Shown: positions 1 through 9,148, counted from the stretch's first letter. The stretch: DNA of 64,000 nt from GCA-002700125 sp964434385 (GCA_964434385.1 CAYSUW010000003.1:54498-118497), one strand, 5' to 3'. A program made the numbers and translations. Notes: generated from the sequence alone by a model not told the origin.

Positions 1-347
1 TGGTTAATCCATTGTCTTACCTGATGTCTAGATTCACCAAATCCTAATCTGTAAGCTACATTATCTAATCTACTTTCTAGAATTTGGATTAATTTATCTC
101 CTGTAATTCCTTCAGAACTCCCAGCTATATTCATATATCTCCTGAATTGTCTCTCCTGAATGCCATAAGTAACTCTAGCTTTCTGTTTTTCCTTAAGTTG
201 CGCCCCATGATCAGAAAGTCTCCTAGTAAAAAATGTATTCCTATTACCCCTCTTCTTTTCAAATGCACATTTCCCTGGAGGCTTTGAACACATCTTCATT
301 CCAAATTTTCTACATGCTTTACATTTCGGTGATATATCTCTTGACAT
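1..347 (-). CDS. rpsD: 30S ribosomal protein S4, N-terminal part (3' end outside window)
   Basis: S4 is a primary 16S rRNA binder that nucleates assembly of the 30S body. Reading down from the ATG at 347, about 115 residues are visible. They hold four cysteines (Cys9, Cys12, Cys20, Cys27) of the zinc-binding form of S4, then the start of the S4 RNA-binding domain (SRLDNVAYRLGF). The reading frame runs off the window edge, so the C-terminus cannot be judged. It follows rpsK by 25 bases as the last visible gene of the ribosomal cluster; rpoA and rplQ would be expected next but lie outside. Identification is certain from sequence motifs. Confidence 0.96.
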   Translation of the reverse strand, partial: MSRDISPKCKACRKFGMKMCSKPPGKCAFEKKRGNRNTFFTRRLSDHGAQLKEKQKARVTYGIQERQFRRYMNIAGSSEGITGDKLIQILESRLDNVAYRLGFGESRHQVRQWIN

Positions 348-372
348 TTAATATTCCTTATAAATATTCAGT

Positions 373-759
373 TTAAACTCTTCTTTTCTTTGGAGGCCTA
401 CAACCATTATGAGGTATAGGGGTAACATCTTTAATGCTAACAACATGCATTCCGTTTGCCTGTAATGCTCTTATAGCAGCTTCTCTTCCTGCCCCAGGAC
501 CTTTAACAATTATATTTATAGATTTGACTCCAAAACCTTCTGCTTTCTTCACTACGGATTCTGCAGTCCTCTGAGCAGCAAACGCACTCGATTTTCTTGA
601 ACCAGAAAATCCTACTGCACCTGCACTAGAAGTCGCTAAAACACTGCCTCCTGGATCAGTTAGAGTAACAATAGTGTTATTAAAAGTAGCATAAATATAA
701 GCTTTACACCTTGGAATAAACCTTTTCTCTTTTTTCCTATCTCTAGGTTTTCTTGCCAT
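373..759 (-). CDS. rpsK: 30S ribosomal protein S11
   Basis: S11 is a platform protein of the 30S subunit next to the mRNA exit channel. The 128-residue product has the family core (ATFNNTIVTLTD) and the conserved ending DVTPIPHNGCRPPKKRRV, with normal length. It sits between rpsM and rpsD in the canonical order of the alpha operon, 32 bases after rpsM. Nothing is unusual. Confidence 0.98.
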   Translation of the reverse strand: MARKPRDRKKEKRFIPRCKAYIYATFNNTIVTLTDPGGSVLATSSAGAVGFSGSRKSSAFAAQRTAESVVKKAEGFGVKSINIIVKGPGAGREAAIRALQANGMHVVSIKDVTPIPHNGCRPPKKRRV

Positions 760-791
760 AATAGTATTTCTCCATTCTATTAATCATTCAT

Positions 792-1175
<384 letters not shown>

Positions 1176-1177
1176 TA

Positions 1178-1291
1178 CTATCCTTGTTTTTGTTTACATT
1201 TTGGATTTTTACAAATTACCAAGAGAGAACCTCTTCTCCTAATAATCTTGCAATTATTACATCTTTTTTTTATTGAAGCTTTTACTTTCAC
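1178..1291 (-). CDS. rpmJ: 50S ribosomal protein L36 (short gene, GTG start)
   Basis: This 37-residue protein begins at a GTG at 1291 (read on the minus strand) and ends at a TAG at 1178. It starts MKVKASIKKRC and carries cysteines at positions 11, 14, 27 and 32. This is the zinc-ribbon (C+) form of L36, with Cys rather than His as the last ligand. It fits the canonical infA-rpmJ-rpsM order exactly, so the GTG start is credible even though no ATG is available. Confidence 0.95.
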   Translation of the reverse strand: MKVKASIKKRCNNCKIIRRRGSLLVICKNPKCKQKQG

Positions 1292-1317
1292 TTAATCACC
1301 TTATATTTCAAAAAATT

Positions 1318-1536
1318 CTACTTAAATCTATAAGTAATTCTACCTCTAGTTAAATCATATGGCGATAATTCTACCAAAACTCTATCGCCAGGAATTACTC
1401 TAATGAAATGCATTCTTATTTTTCCAGAGACATGAGCCAGAACCTTATGTCCGTTTGCCAACTCTATCCTAAAATTAGCATTTGGCAAAGCTTCAGTCAC
1501 TTTTCCTTCTACTTCTATGGCTTCTTTTTTAGCCAT
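1318..1536 (-). CDS. infA: Translation initiation factor IF-1
   Basis: IF-1 binds the ribosomal A site during initiation. The OB-fold protein is 72 residues when started at MAKKEAIEVEGKV, the family-standard start. An in-frame ATG four codons upstream (1548) would give MEIKMAKK and is less likely. Its start overlaps the end of map by 8 bases, suggesting coupling. The core (LPNANFRIELANGHKVLAHV) is complete. Confidence 0.96.
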   Translation of the reverse strand: MAKKEAIEVEGKVTEALPNANFRIELANGHKVLAHVSGKIRMHFIRVIPGDRVLVELSPYDLTRGRITYRFK

Positions 1537-2305
1537 TTTGATCTCCATTTTCAGTTAAAATTATTGGGCCATCCTCAGTAATAGCGATAGTATGTTCAAA
1601 ATGAGCCGATGCAGTCCCATCAACAGTTTTCACAGTCCAACCATCGTCACATAACACTGTTTTTTCAGTACCCATGTTAACCATAGGTTCTATAGCTATA
1701 ACCATTCCATTATTTAATTGAATTCCTGTTTCTTTTATACCGAAATTGGGTATTTGAGGGTTTTCATGTAAATTCTTTCCAATTCCATGACCTACATATT
1801 CTCTCACTAATCCATATTTTTTGGGAATAATGTAAGATTCTATAGCATTACCTATATCTCCTACTCTATTATTGATATAACAGGCTTCTATACCCTTATA
1901 TAAAGACTTTTTAGTATCAAAGATTAAATCAACAAGTTTCTTGCTTACTTTACCTACAGGAACAGTAACTGCATGATCGCTGTAATAACCATTTACAATT
2001 ACTCCTCCATCAATACTAACTATATCTCCCTCAATCAATATTCTTTCACTTGGAATACCGTGAACTATTTCATCATTAATAGATATACAAAAACAAGCAG
2101 GAAAACCTAAATATCCTAAAAATGCAGGTTTAGCACCTAAAGCATATATTTCTTTACGAGCTATTTCATCTAATTTTTTTGTAGTTATGCCTGGTCTCAC
2201 ATTTGATATTACTGTTTTCATAACATCTGCAACTATAGAACCCGCTTCTTTCATAAAAGCTAATTCTTTCTTTGATTTTAGAGAAATTGAGTTATTGATG
2301 TTCAT
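1529..2305 (-). CDS. map: Type I methionine aminopeptidase
   Basis: The enzyme removes the initiator methionine from nascent proteins. The 258-residue form beginning MNINNSISLKSKKELAFM is preferred; an ATG 13 codons upstream (2344) adds an atypical tail. Metal-ligand motifs are visible in order: IDGGVIVNGYYSDHAVT (two Asp), HGIGKNLHENP (His), IEPMV (Glu) and FEHTIAI (Glu). It lies between adk and infA, the usual place in many bacteria. Confidence 0.96.
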   Translation of the reverse strand: MNINNSISLKSKKELAFMKEAGSIVADVMKTVISNVRPGITTKKLDEIARKEIYALGAKPAFLGYLGFPACFCISINDEIVHGIPSERILIEGDIVSIDGGVIVNGYYSDHAVTVPVGKVSKKLVDLIFDTKKSLYKGIEACYINNRVGDIGNAIESYIIPKKYGLVREYVGHGIGKNLHENPQIPNFGIKETGIQLNNGMVIAIEPMVNMGTEKTVLCDDGWTVKTVDGTASAHFEHTIAITEDGPIILTENGDQNG

Positions 2306-2383
2306 AACAATATTATTTTCTATTTTAGTCTTAGTGCGATGCAAAATTATATATTATTCCTATACATAAAATCTATTTAAAAT

Positions 2384-2926
2384 TCAGGAAACTATTCCCA
2401 ACAATTCATTAAAAACAGTTTCTTCGTTTCCATTTCCATTTATTTTTTCTATTAATCCTTCATTTTCGTAAAAAGAAATCAAAGGTTGAGTTAATTGACC
2501 GTAAGTCTTTAGTCTATTAATTATCACTTCTGGGTCATCATCTTTTCTGCCTCTTTTAGTTAACCTAGAAATGATTTTTGACTCTTCTACATCTATAAAC
2601 AATACTTTGTTGATTTTTTTCTTTAAATTCTCTAAAGAATTATTAAGTGATTTAGCTTGATCAATTGTACGAGGAAAGCCATCTAATAGAATCCCAGAGC
2701 TATTCTTCCCTAATACATTAGATATCATGTTAATAATTATATTATCCGGGACTAAATCTCCTTTTTGCATAAATTCGTTAGCCAACAATCCTAATTTTGT
2801 TTGATTTTCAACTTCACTACGTAACAAATCACCTGTTGATAAATGTTTCCATCCAAAATAATCAGACAATTTCTTAGCTTGTGTACCTTTACCTGCTCCA
2901 GGTGGCCCTAAAAAAACAACAATCAC
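2384..2926 (-). CDS. adk: Adenylate kinase, short-LID form
   Basis: The kinase interconverts ATP plus AMP with two ADP. The 180-residue protein has the P-loop FLGPPGAGKGTQ at the N-terminus and the NMP-binding DGFPRTIDQA motif. The segment RLTKRGRKDDDPEVI passes directly into the C-terminal helices, so the usual LID insertion of about 30 residues is absent. Short forms of this kind are known in several phyla. It follows secY by 17 bases. Confidence 0.95.
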   Translation of the reverse strand: MIVVFLGPPGAGKGTQAKKLSDYFGWKHLSTGDLLRSEVENQTKLGLLANEFMQKGDLVPDNIIINMISNVLGKNSSGILLDGFPRTIDQAKSLNNSLENLKKKINKVLFIDVEESKIISRLTKRGRKDDDPEVIINRLKTYGQLTQPLISFYENEGLIEKINGNGNEETVFNELLGIVS

Positions 2927-2943
2927 AACATTAAACTCATATA

Positions 2944-4320
2944 CTAATTCAAAAATCCTTCATAATTTCTCATCAAGAGTTGTGATTCTAACTGTCGCAA
3001 AGTATCTAATGCTACTCCAACCATAATCAACAAACTAGTACTACTCATAATACTAGCAGCTGCACCTAAATTAGTTACTAAACCTGCTATAAATGGCATC
3101 ACAGCAACAAATGCTAAAAATATAGCACCTGCCCATGTGATCCTAACCATAACTTTCATAAGATATTCGTGAGTAGGTTTACCAGGTCTTATTCCGGGAA
3201 CAAAACCACCATTTTTCTGTAAATTATCGGCTATATTCTGCTGGTTAAACATTACTAATGCGTAAAAAAATGTAAACGCCATAACCATAATAAAAACCAA
3301 AACCCAATATCCTGTACTTGCAGGTCCCAAAAAGTTAGCTAGAGATTCAGCTATACGTGAACCCATAGAATTACTTGAAGGATCAACAAAATAACTAGCA
3401 ATAGTAGCTGGAAGAATCAATAGAGAAAATGCAAAAATCAATGGAATCATACCTGCAGAATTTACCCTTAAAGGAATGAATGAAGCTCCTGATTGTCTAT
3501 ACATCTTTCCACCTCTAAAGATACTCTTTCCATATTGAACAGGAATTCTTCTTTGAGCTTCATTAAAGATTACAATTAAATATACTATTACTAACCCAAT
3601 TACCACTAAAAGAATTAATTGAAAGGTTTGATTTCTTAACAATAAACCTTGACCTAAAAGCTGAGGAATAGATGACACAATTCCAGCAAATATTATTAAA
3701 GATACCCCATTTCCAATTCCTTTTTCAGTAACTAGTTCTCCCATCCAAACAAGTATTGCGGTTCCCGCAGTCATAGCTAATAATATTGACAATGTGCTGA
3801 TTACATTTCCTCCAGAAAAACCTATCCCAGATATTACTGGTACTCCTCCAAAAGAATTCTGTAAAATAGTTAATTGCCCCCATCCTTGAACAAATGCAAT
3901 AGGAATCATTAAATAATGGGTATATTGATTAATTTTTGCCCTACCTGATTCTCCTTCTTGAGACATCTCTTTCAAAGTAGGAATAACTGGAGTAAGAATC
4001 TGCATAATTATTGAAGAAGTAATATATGGATAAACACCTAAAGCTGCAATACTCAAATTTCTTAATGCTCCACCTGAAAAAAGATCTAAGAACCCCAGTA
4101 ACGGATTACTTTGAAAAGCTGAAGCCAGTGCATCTCTATTAACTCCTGGAACAGGGACATGAGCAAAAAATCTAAAAATTACTAAAATACCCAAAGTAAA
4201 AAGAATACGAAATCTAAGATCAGGGACCCTGAAAGCATCTATCATAGCCTGCAGTAAAGCAGGTTTATTTGATACTTCTTTTTTCGCTTGATAGGCTGGC
4301 CTATTCATTAATTTCGCCAT
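2944..4320 (-). CDS. secY: Preprotein translocase channel subunit SecY
   Basis: SecY is the protein-conducting channel of the Sec translocon in the inner membrane. The 458-residue product has about ten hydrophobic segments and family hallmarks such as FSGGALRNLSI (plug region), QRRIPVQYGK and FFYALVMFNQQNIADNLQKNGGF. It overlaps the 3' end of rplO by 20 bases and precedes adk, the standard spc-operon order. Confidence 0.97.
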   Translation of the reverse strand: MAKLMNRPAYQAKKEVSNKPALLQAMIDAFRVPDLRFRILFTLGILVIFRFFAHVPVPGVNRDALASAFQSNPLLGFLDLFSGGALRNLSIAALGVYPYITSSIIMQILTPVIPTLKEMSQEGESGRAKINQYTHYLMIPIAFVQGWGQLTILQNSFGGVPVISGIGFSGGNVISTLSILLAMTAGTAILVWMGELVTEKGIGNGVSLIIFAGIVSSIPQLLGQGLLLRNQTFQLILLVVIGLVIVYLIVIFNEAQRRIPVQYGKSIFRGGKMYRQSGASFIPLRVNSAGMIPLIFAFSLLILPATIASYFVDPSSNSMGSRIAESLANFLGPASTGYWVLVFIMVMAFTFFYALVMFNQQNIADNLQKNGGFVPGIRPGKPTHEYLMKVMVRITWAGAIFLAFVAVMPFIAGLVTNLGAAASIMSSTSLLIMVGVALDTLRQLESQLLMRNYEGFLN

Positions 4321-4777
4321 CCTTGGAATTTATTTTCTCTATTGAGCCACCAATCTTCTCTATTTTCTCTTTAGCACTTTCACTATAACCATGAGCAGAT
4401 ATAATCAAAGGTTTAGTTAAAGTACCATTACCAAGAATTTTTATTAAAGAATTATTCTTAGATACTATTTTTCTTTCAAATAATATTTCAGGATTAACTT
4501 TTTCTCCTGATTCAAAAAAATGTTCCAGTTTATCTAAATTGATTGGGACAAAAGATTTACGAAATGGATTATAAAAACCTCTCATAAAAGGTAATTTTTT
4601 TACTAGAGGTAATTGTCCACCTTCAAAAAAGAGAGGTAAAGAACCTCCAGATCTAGCTTTTTGCCCTTTCAGCCCTCTTCCTGAATAAGAACCTTTATTA
4701 CTTCCGTCTCCCCTTCCTTTTCTTTTATGCTTAGATTTTGCACCTATAGGAGATTTTAAATTATGTAAATCAACCAT
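4301..4777 (-). CDS. rplO: 50S ribosomal protein L15
   Basis: L15 is a late-assembly 50S protein. The 158-residue sequence shows the glycine-rich basic N-terminus (KRKGRGDGSNKGSYSGRG) and FFEGGQLPLVKKLP. The C-terminal part is more divergent but length is normal. It lies between rpmD and secY. Confidence 0.96.
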   Translation of the reverse strand: MVDLHNLKSPIGAKSKHKRKGRGDGSNKGSYSGRGLKGQKARSGGSLPLFFEGGQLPLVKKLPFMRGFYNPFRKSFVPINLDKLEHFFESGEKVNPEILFERKIVSKNNSLIKILGNGTLTKPLIISAHGYSESAKEKIEKIGGSIEKINSKDGEINE

Positions 4778-4790
4778 ATTAAATTTCCTG

Positions 4791-4970
4791 TTATATATTC
4801 TCTATTTTCAATAAATGAGAAACCTTTGAAATCATACCTAAAGTAACTTTAGAGTCTTCTTTAACAACTGAATCTCCGATTTTCCCTAAGCCCAATGCCT
4901 TTAAAGTATCTCTTTGTTTTTTATTAGAACCTATATGACTTCTTATTTGGTCAATCTTAAGATTGCTCAT
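4791..4970 (-). CDS. rpmD: 50S ribosomal protein L30
   Basis: L30 is a small 50S protein. The start MSNLKIDQIRSHIG (4970) gives 59 residues, the usual family size; an upstream ATG at 5006 would add 12 residues lying within rpsE. The pattern QRDTLKALGLGKIGDSV is diagnostic. The gene start overlaps the rpsE 3' end by 14 bases. Confidence 0.94.
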   Translation of the reverse strand: MSNLKIDQIRSHIGSNKKQRDTLKALGLGKIGDSVVKEDSKVTLGMISKVSHLLKIENI

Positions 4971-5520
4971 TATCAACCTCTTGATTATTAGATTTATTTC
5001 CATCAAAATTATTTTTTCTTTGAGCTATATACTGTTCTGGATCCTTCAAACTAGTTAACGCTTTTACAGTTGCTTTTACTGTATTAACAGGGTTATTGGA
5101 ACCAAGATTTTTTGATAAGACATCTTGAACTCCCACTGCTTCCATAACAGCTCTAATACCTCCTCCAGCAATTACTCCAGTCCCTGGAGATGCAGGCTTT
5201 AACATAATCTTTGCAGCTCCATACTTAGCATTGACTTGATAGGGCAATGTAGTCCCTTTCATTTGGACACTTACCATATTCTTTCTAGCATTATTTGCAG
5301 CTTTTCTTACTGCATCTGGAACCGCTGCACCTTTACCTGATGCAACACCAACTTTACCTTTTTTATCTCCAGCTACAACCATAGCTGAAAATCTAAGGTT
5401 CCTTCCTCCTTTTACAACTTTGGTTACCCTTCTTACTTGTACTACCTTCTCAATAATCCCATCATTATCTCTAGAATCAGATTTCTTTGAATTACGTCTG
5501 TCATTATAATTAGTTGTCAT
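4957..5520 (-). CDS. rpsE: 30S ribosomal protein S5
   Basis: S5 takes part in translational fidelity and mRNA helicase activity of the ribosome. The 187-residue protein has the double-stranded-RNA-binding-like domain (EKVVQVRRVTKVVKGGRNL) and the S5 C-terminal fold (PGTGVIAGGGIRAVMEAVG). A polar 15-residue C-terminal tail is extra. It overlaps rplR by one base. Confidence 0.97.
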   Translation of the reverse strand: MTTNYNDRRNSKKSDSRDNDGIIEKVVQVRRVTKVVKGGRNLRFSAMVVAGDKKGKVGVASGKGAAVPDAVRKAANNARKNMVSVQMKGTTLPYQVNAKYGAAKIMLKPASPGTGVIAGGGIRAVMEAVGVQDVLSKNLGSNNPVNTVKATVKALTSLKDPEQYIAQRKNNFDGNKSNNQEVDNEQS

Positions 5521-5897
5521 TAGAAACTCACCCCTCCTTTTAGGACACCATCAGCTAAGGCTTTTATTCGACCATGGAATTTATATCCACCCCTATCAAA
5601 AATTAATTTATTAATTCCTGATTTATTACATTTTTCTGCTAATTGAACACCTACTTTATAAGATTCAGAACATTTTCCTGAATAATTTCCATCATCGATT
5701 TTTTTATCAGATTTTAGTTCAATACTTGAAGCTGAGGTTAATGTTATATTTTTATCATCATCTATCACTTGAGCATAAATTTTTTTATTACTTCTAAATA
5801 CCGCTAGTCTTGGTGCTAAAGAAGTTCCTGCCAATTTCTTACGAATTCTCAAATGCCTTACGACTCTTCTATTAGTTGAATATTTTTTATTACTCAT
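5520..5897 (-). CDS. rplR: 50S ribosomal protein L18
   Basis: L18 binds 5S rRNA and joins it to the large subunit. The 125-residue product starts with basic RVVRHLRIRKKLAGT and ends with FDRGGYKFHGRIKALADG, both family signatures. The stop codon shares one base with the rpsE start. Confidence 0.97.
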   Translation of the reverse strand: MSNKKYSTNRRVVRHLRIRKKLAGTSLAPRLAVFRSNKKIYAQVIDDDKNITLTSASSIELKSDKKIDDGNYSGKCSESYKVGVQLAEKCNKSGINKLIFDRGGYKFHGRIKALADGVLKGGVSF

Positions 5898-5905
5898 AAT
5901 TTATT

Positions 5906-6451
5906 TTAAACGGAAGTTACAGCAGCTTTACCTGCTTTTCTGATTATTGTTTCTCCTTGATATTTAACACCTTTTCCTGTGTATGGATTTGGCTTTCTAA
6001 GCTTCCTAATATCAGATGCTTGCTGACCTACCAATTGTCTGTCAATTCCTTTCACTATAGCTAAATTCTGTCCATCTACATCTAATTTATTTGTACCTAA
6101 TGGCTCTACTTTTATAGTATGGCTATATCCTAAATTAAAAACTAAATCATTTCCTTTTTTTTCAATCCTATAACCAGTTCCTACAACTTCTAATTTAATT
6201 TCAAAACCCGAAGTAATACCGTGAATAATATTTGCTATCAAACTTCTGTATAATCCATGCATAGATCTAGATTCTGGATCATCATTTTTCCTATTACATA
6301 TTATATTTTCAGAATCATTGGTTACTTCAATCACATCTTTAAAATCTAAACTTAATTCTCCAAGAGGACCCTTAGCTTTAAAATTATTTCCTTCTATTTT
6401 AACTTCAACACCTGAAGGTATTGATATTGGCTTCTTTCCTATTCTAGACAT
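5906..6451 (-). CDS. rplF: 50S ribosomal protein L6
   Basis: L6 sits near the sarcin-ricin loop at the GTPase-factor binding site. The 181-residue sequence shows the two L6 repeats and the conserved PNPYTGKGVKYQGE motif near the C-terminus. Length and position (rpsH-rplF-rplR) are standard. Confidence 0.97.
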   Translation of the reverse strand: MSRIGKKPISIPSGVEVKIEGNNFKAKGPLGELSLDFKDVIEVTNDSENIICNRKNDDPESRSMHGLYRSLIANIIHGITSGFEIKLEVVGTGYRIEKKGNDLVFNLGYSHTIKVEPLGTNKLDVDGQNLAIVKGIDRQLVGQQASDIRKLRKPNPYTGKGVKYQGETIIRKAGKAAVTSV

Positions 6452-6466
6452 TAATTCTCCTCAAAA

Positions 6467-6859
6467 TTACCAAAGGTAACAAATAAGTTCTCCTCCTAAT
6501 TTATTCCTAAAAGCTTCTTTTCCTGTCATAATCCCTTTAGAAGTAGAAACTAATGCGACAGCCATTCCACCTAAGTAAATTGGAATTTCTCCTTTTTTCA
6601 CATAAGATCTCAACCCAGGCCTGCTAACTCTTTTTAAACCTAAAATCATTGGTTGTTCATCTTTTCCATACTTCAAGTTAATTTTCGTAATACTCTTTTT
6701 ATCAGTAGTAGATTCTTCAAAATTATTTATAAACCCTTCATCAACAAAAATCTTTAAAATGTTTGTCTTGATTTTCGAAGTAGGCACTTCAACAAACATT
6801 TTTTTAGCTTGATGACCATTTCTTATTCTAGTTAACATATCTGCAATTGGATCCGTCAT
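6467..6859 (-). CDS. rpsH: 30S ribosomal protein S8
   Basis: S8 binds the central domain of 16S rRNA and in many bacteria also represses its own operon. The 130-residue protein begins TDPIADMLTRIRNG and has the C-terminal RVSRPGLRSYVKKGEIP and STSKGIMTGKEA motifs. No spc-type repressor hairpin was recognised by eye upstream of rplE. Confidence 0.97.
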   Translation of the reverse strand: MTDPIADMLTRIRNGHQAKKMFVEVPTSKIKTNILKIFVDEGFINNFEESTTDKKSITKINLKYGKDEQPMILGLKRVSRPGLRSYVKKGEIPIYLGGMAVALVSTSKGIMTGKEAFRNKLGGELICYLW

Positions 6860-6868
6860 TTCAAATTC

Positions 6869-7174
6869 CTATAAACTCGCTTTCCTAATTCCAGGAAATT
6901 CTCCTAAAAGTGCTTTATCCCTAAATACAATTCTAGATAAACCTACAAATCTAATATAACCTCTTGGTCTTCCAGTGATTGAACACCTATTTGTAAGTCT
7001 ATTGGGGTTAGCATTTCTTGGTAATTTGCCTAGAGCTCTTCTAGCTTCTCTTCTTTTTTGGAATGACAAAGAACTATCATTCCATTGATTTAATAATTCT
7101 CTCCTCTGAGAATCATATTTTTGAATAGTTAATTCTATCTTTTTATCTCTTTCAACTTTTGATTTTCTAGCCAT
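6869..7174 (-). CDS. rpsN: 30S ribosomal protein S14, zinc-independent long form
   Basis: S14 belongs to the head of the 30S subunit. At 101 residues it is the long form, and the CxxC pairs of the short zinc form are missing; only one Cys (in LTNRCSITGRPRG) is present. It sits in its usual place between rplE and rpsH. Use of the zinc-free S14 contrasts with the zinc-binding S4 and L36 in the same cluster. Confidence 0.96.
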   Translation of the reverse strand: MARKSKVERDKKIELTIQKYDSQRRELLNQWNDSSLSFQKRREARRALGKLPRNANPNRLTNRCSITGRPRGYIRFVGLSRIVFRDKALLGEFPGIRKASL

Positions 7175-7187
7175 TATTCTCCTAAAT

Positions 7188-7931
7188 TTAAATATTTGAT
7201 CTTACGAAAGGCATTCCTAAAAGTTCAAGTAATCTTCTAGCTTCTTCATCGTTTACAGATGTAGTACCTATAGTTACTTGAAACCCTCGAATTTTATCAA
7301 TCTGATTATACTCAATTTCTGGAAAGATTACTTGTTCAGAGATTCCTAATGAATAATTACCTCTTCCATCAAATGAATTTCTACTCAATCCACGAAAATC
7401 TCTAACTCTTGGAAGAGCAATATTTAAAAGTCTATCAATAAAATCCCACATTCTCGTCTTCCTTAGAGTGACTTTGATTCCAACTCTCATTCCCTCTCTC
7501 AAATTAAAATTAGCAATTGATTTTTTTGACTTTGTAACAACTGGTTTCTGTCCACAGATTAATTGCAAATCTTTTGTTGCTGAATCTATAGCATTTTTAT
7601 CAGTAATTGCTTCACCTAATCCTACATTTAATGTTACTTGAGATATTGTAGGAATTTCCATTTTATTATCATAACCAAACTCTTTAGATAACACAGGAGC
7701 AACATCATTTTCAAAGAATTCTTCCAATCTGCCTTTCACTCGAGAAGAAATTGTTTTTTCTTTCTGTGTTACAGATTTTCTAGCTTTCACATTAGCTTTA
7801 GTTTCAGAAACTTTTCTAGCTTTCACATTAGTTTTAATTTCAGAGACTTTTTTAGTGGTCCTAGTCTTAGACACCTTGTCACTAGATTTTTTTTCTTTAT
7901 TAACTTTTGTTTTTTTACTATCTTGAGTCAA
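7188..7931 (-). CDS. rplE: 50S ribosomal protein L5 with long Lys-rich N-terminal extension
   Basis: L5 binds 5S rRNA and contacts P-site tRNA. The family is about 180 residues; this one is 247, because about 65 residues rich in Lys, Thr and Val precede the conserved domain. The extension contains two copies of a 12-residue unit (KVSEIKTNVKAR and KVSETKANVKAR). The conserved part (NVGLGEAI, RVRDFRGLSRNSFDGRGNYS) is complete. No later ATG lies close to the usual start, so the extension is probably translated. Confidence 0.94.
   Translation of the reverse strand: MTQDSKKTKVNKEKKSSDKVSKTRTTKKVSEIKTNVKARKVSETKANVKARKSVTQKEKTISSRVKGRLEEFFENDVAPVLSKEFGYDNKMEIPTISQVTLNVGLGEAITDKNAIDSATKDLQLICGQKPVVTKSKKSIANFNLREGMRVGIKVTLRKTRMWDFIDRLLNIALPRVRDFRGLSRNSFDGRGNYSLGISEQVIFPEIEYNQIDKIRGFQVTIGTTSVNDEEARRLLELLGMPFVRSNI
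7776..7847 (-). repeat. Two 36-bp tandem repeats inside rplE extension
   Basis: Two near-identical 36-bp units (differing at a few bases) encode the repeated 12-residue segment of the L5 N-terminal extension. The period is a multiple of three, so copy number can change without breaking the frame. Confidence 0.85.
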
Positions 7932-7949
7932 TTATTAAATTCCATTATT

Positions 7950-8258
7950 TTATGATTTTTTTTCTTTAACTACTCTTACTTTATTTCCATCATCCAAGTA
8001 TGAATAACCTATTTTTCCTGCTTTCTCGGAATCAGAGTCCACATAAATTAAATTAGATATATGAATAGGAGCTTCTTGTTGAACTAGCCCAGATTGTCTT
8101 GCAGCAGTACCACCCTTAACATGCCTGGTGATCATATTCACTCCCTCCACTACTGCTTTATTCTTAGATGCTAATATTCTGATAACTTGGCCTTTTTTTC
8201 CTTTGTCTTTGCCAGTTCTTACTATCACTGTATCATTTTTCTTTATCTTAATTCTCAA
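7950..8258 (-). CDS. rplX: 50S ribosomal protein L24
   Basis: L24 is an assembly initiator of the 50S subunit. The 102-residue product has the KOW motif near the N-terminus (DTVIVRTGKDKGKKGQVIRI) and VEGVNMITRHVK. It follows rplN by one base and precedes rplE. Confidence 0.97.
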   Translation of the reverse strand: MRIKIKKNDTVIVRTGKDKGKKGQVIRILASKNKAVVEGVNMITRHVKGGTAARQSGLVQQEAPIHISNLIYVDSDSEKAGKIGYSYLDDGNKVRVVKEKKS

Positions 8259-8259
8259 A

Positions 8260-8628
8260 TTAAATTACCTCCGGTGCAAGTGACACAATTCGCATAAACT
8301 CTTTGTCTCTTAATTCTCTTGCTACTGGACCAAAAATCCTGGTTCCAATTGGATTATTATCTTCACCAAGTATAACTACGGCATTATCGTCAAACCTAAT
8401 ATAAGTTCCATCTTTTCTTCTCACTTCTTTCTTAGTTCTCACTATTACAGCTTTAACAACCTCATGCATTTTCACAGTACCTCCAGGCACTGCATCTTTA
8501 ACAGCAGCAGTAATAATATCTCCAATAGAAGCATATCTTCTATAACTACCCCCTACCAAATGAATGCACATAATTTCTTTAGCACCAGAATTATCAGTTA
8601 CAATGAGCCTACTCTGTGGCTGAATCAT
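8260..8628 (-). CDS. rplN: 50S ribosomal protein L14
   Basis: L14 lies at the subunit interface of the 50S subunit. The 122-residue sequence begins MIQPQSRLIVTDNSGAKEI and ends with REFMRIVSLAPEVI-type residues (DKEFMRIVSLAPEVI), standard for the family. Its start is 20 bases inside the rpsQ coding region. Confidence 0.98.
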   Translation of the reverse strand: MIQPQSRLIVTDNSGAKEIMCIHLVGGSYRRYASIGDIITAAVKDAVPGGTVKMHEVVKAVIVRTKKEVRRKDGTYIRFDDNAVVILGEDNNPIGTRIFGPVARELRDKEFMRIVSLAPEVI

Positions 8629-8902
8629 TTTCCACCTCCAAGTTTAACTGTTCAGTTGATTCAGTGAATTCCGAAATACCTGACGAGATTGTTTTTGTTA
8701 ACAACCATCTCTTTGTATGAGATATTGGCTTACATTGTTCAAATTCAATAGTATCTCCTATATTGCCTTTATTATCAGGGTCATGGACTACATACTTAGA
8801 TCTTTTCTTGATATCTTTTCCCTTGATGTAAGTAGAAGATAATCTCGATACACTAACTATTAAAGATTTATCATTCTTATTTTTAATGACTATACCTTTC
8901 AA
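8609..8902 (-). CDS. rpsQ: 30S ribosomal protein S17
   Basis: S17 is an early 16S rRNA binder with an OB fold. The 97-residue protein shows KGIVIKNKNDKSLIVSVSR and the central HDPDNKGNIGDTIEFEQCKP. It ends in an acidic tail of about 15 residues that overlaps the start of rplN. It overlaps rpmC by 4 bases. Confidence 0.96.
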   Translation of the reverse strand: MKGIVIKNKNDKSLIVSVSRLSSTYIKGKDIKKRSKYVVHDPDNKGNIGDTIEFEQCKPISHTKRWLLTKTISSGISEFTESTEQLNLEVENDSATE

Positions 8903-9126
8903 TTTTCACCTTCTTCTACTAAATTAGGGTTTAAGCTTAGGAGTTCTCTTTCTTTTTTAACTGTCAAAATCCTTGAAATGTCTTTCTTAACTTTTTTAAT
9001 CTGACTAGAATCAGAAAGTTGCATAGAAGCTTTACTAAACCTTAAATTAAAATACTGTTTTCTAGATTCTTCTAGTTGGTTTAGTAAATCTTCTTGATTT
9101 AATTCTCTAATTTCTGAAATTTTCAT
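8899..9126 (-). CDS. rpmC: 50S ribosomal protein L29
   Basis: L29 sits at the polypeptide exit tunnel. The start MKISEIRELNQEDL (9126) gives 75 residues; the upstream in-frame ATG at 9174 would overlap rplP and add 16 atypical residues. The segment NQLEESRKQYFNLRFSKA is typical. Confidence 0.95.
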   Translation of the reverse strand: MKISEIRELNQEDLLNQLEESRKQYFNLRFSKASMQLSDSSQIKKVKKDISRILTVKKERELLSLNPNLVEEGEN

Positions 9127-9148
9127 ATTTTTCCTATATTTTTGCAGA

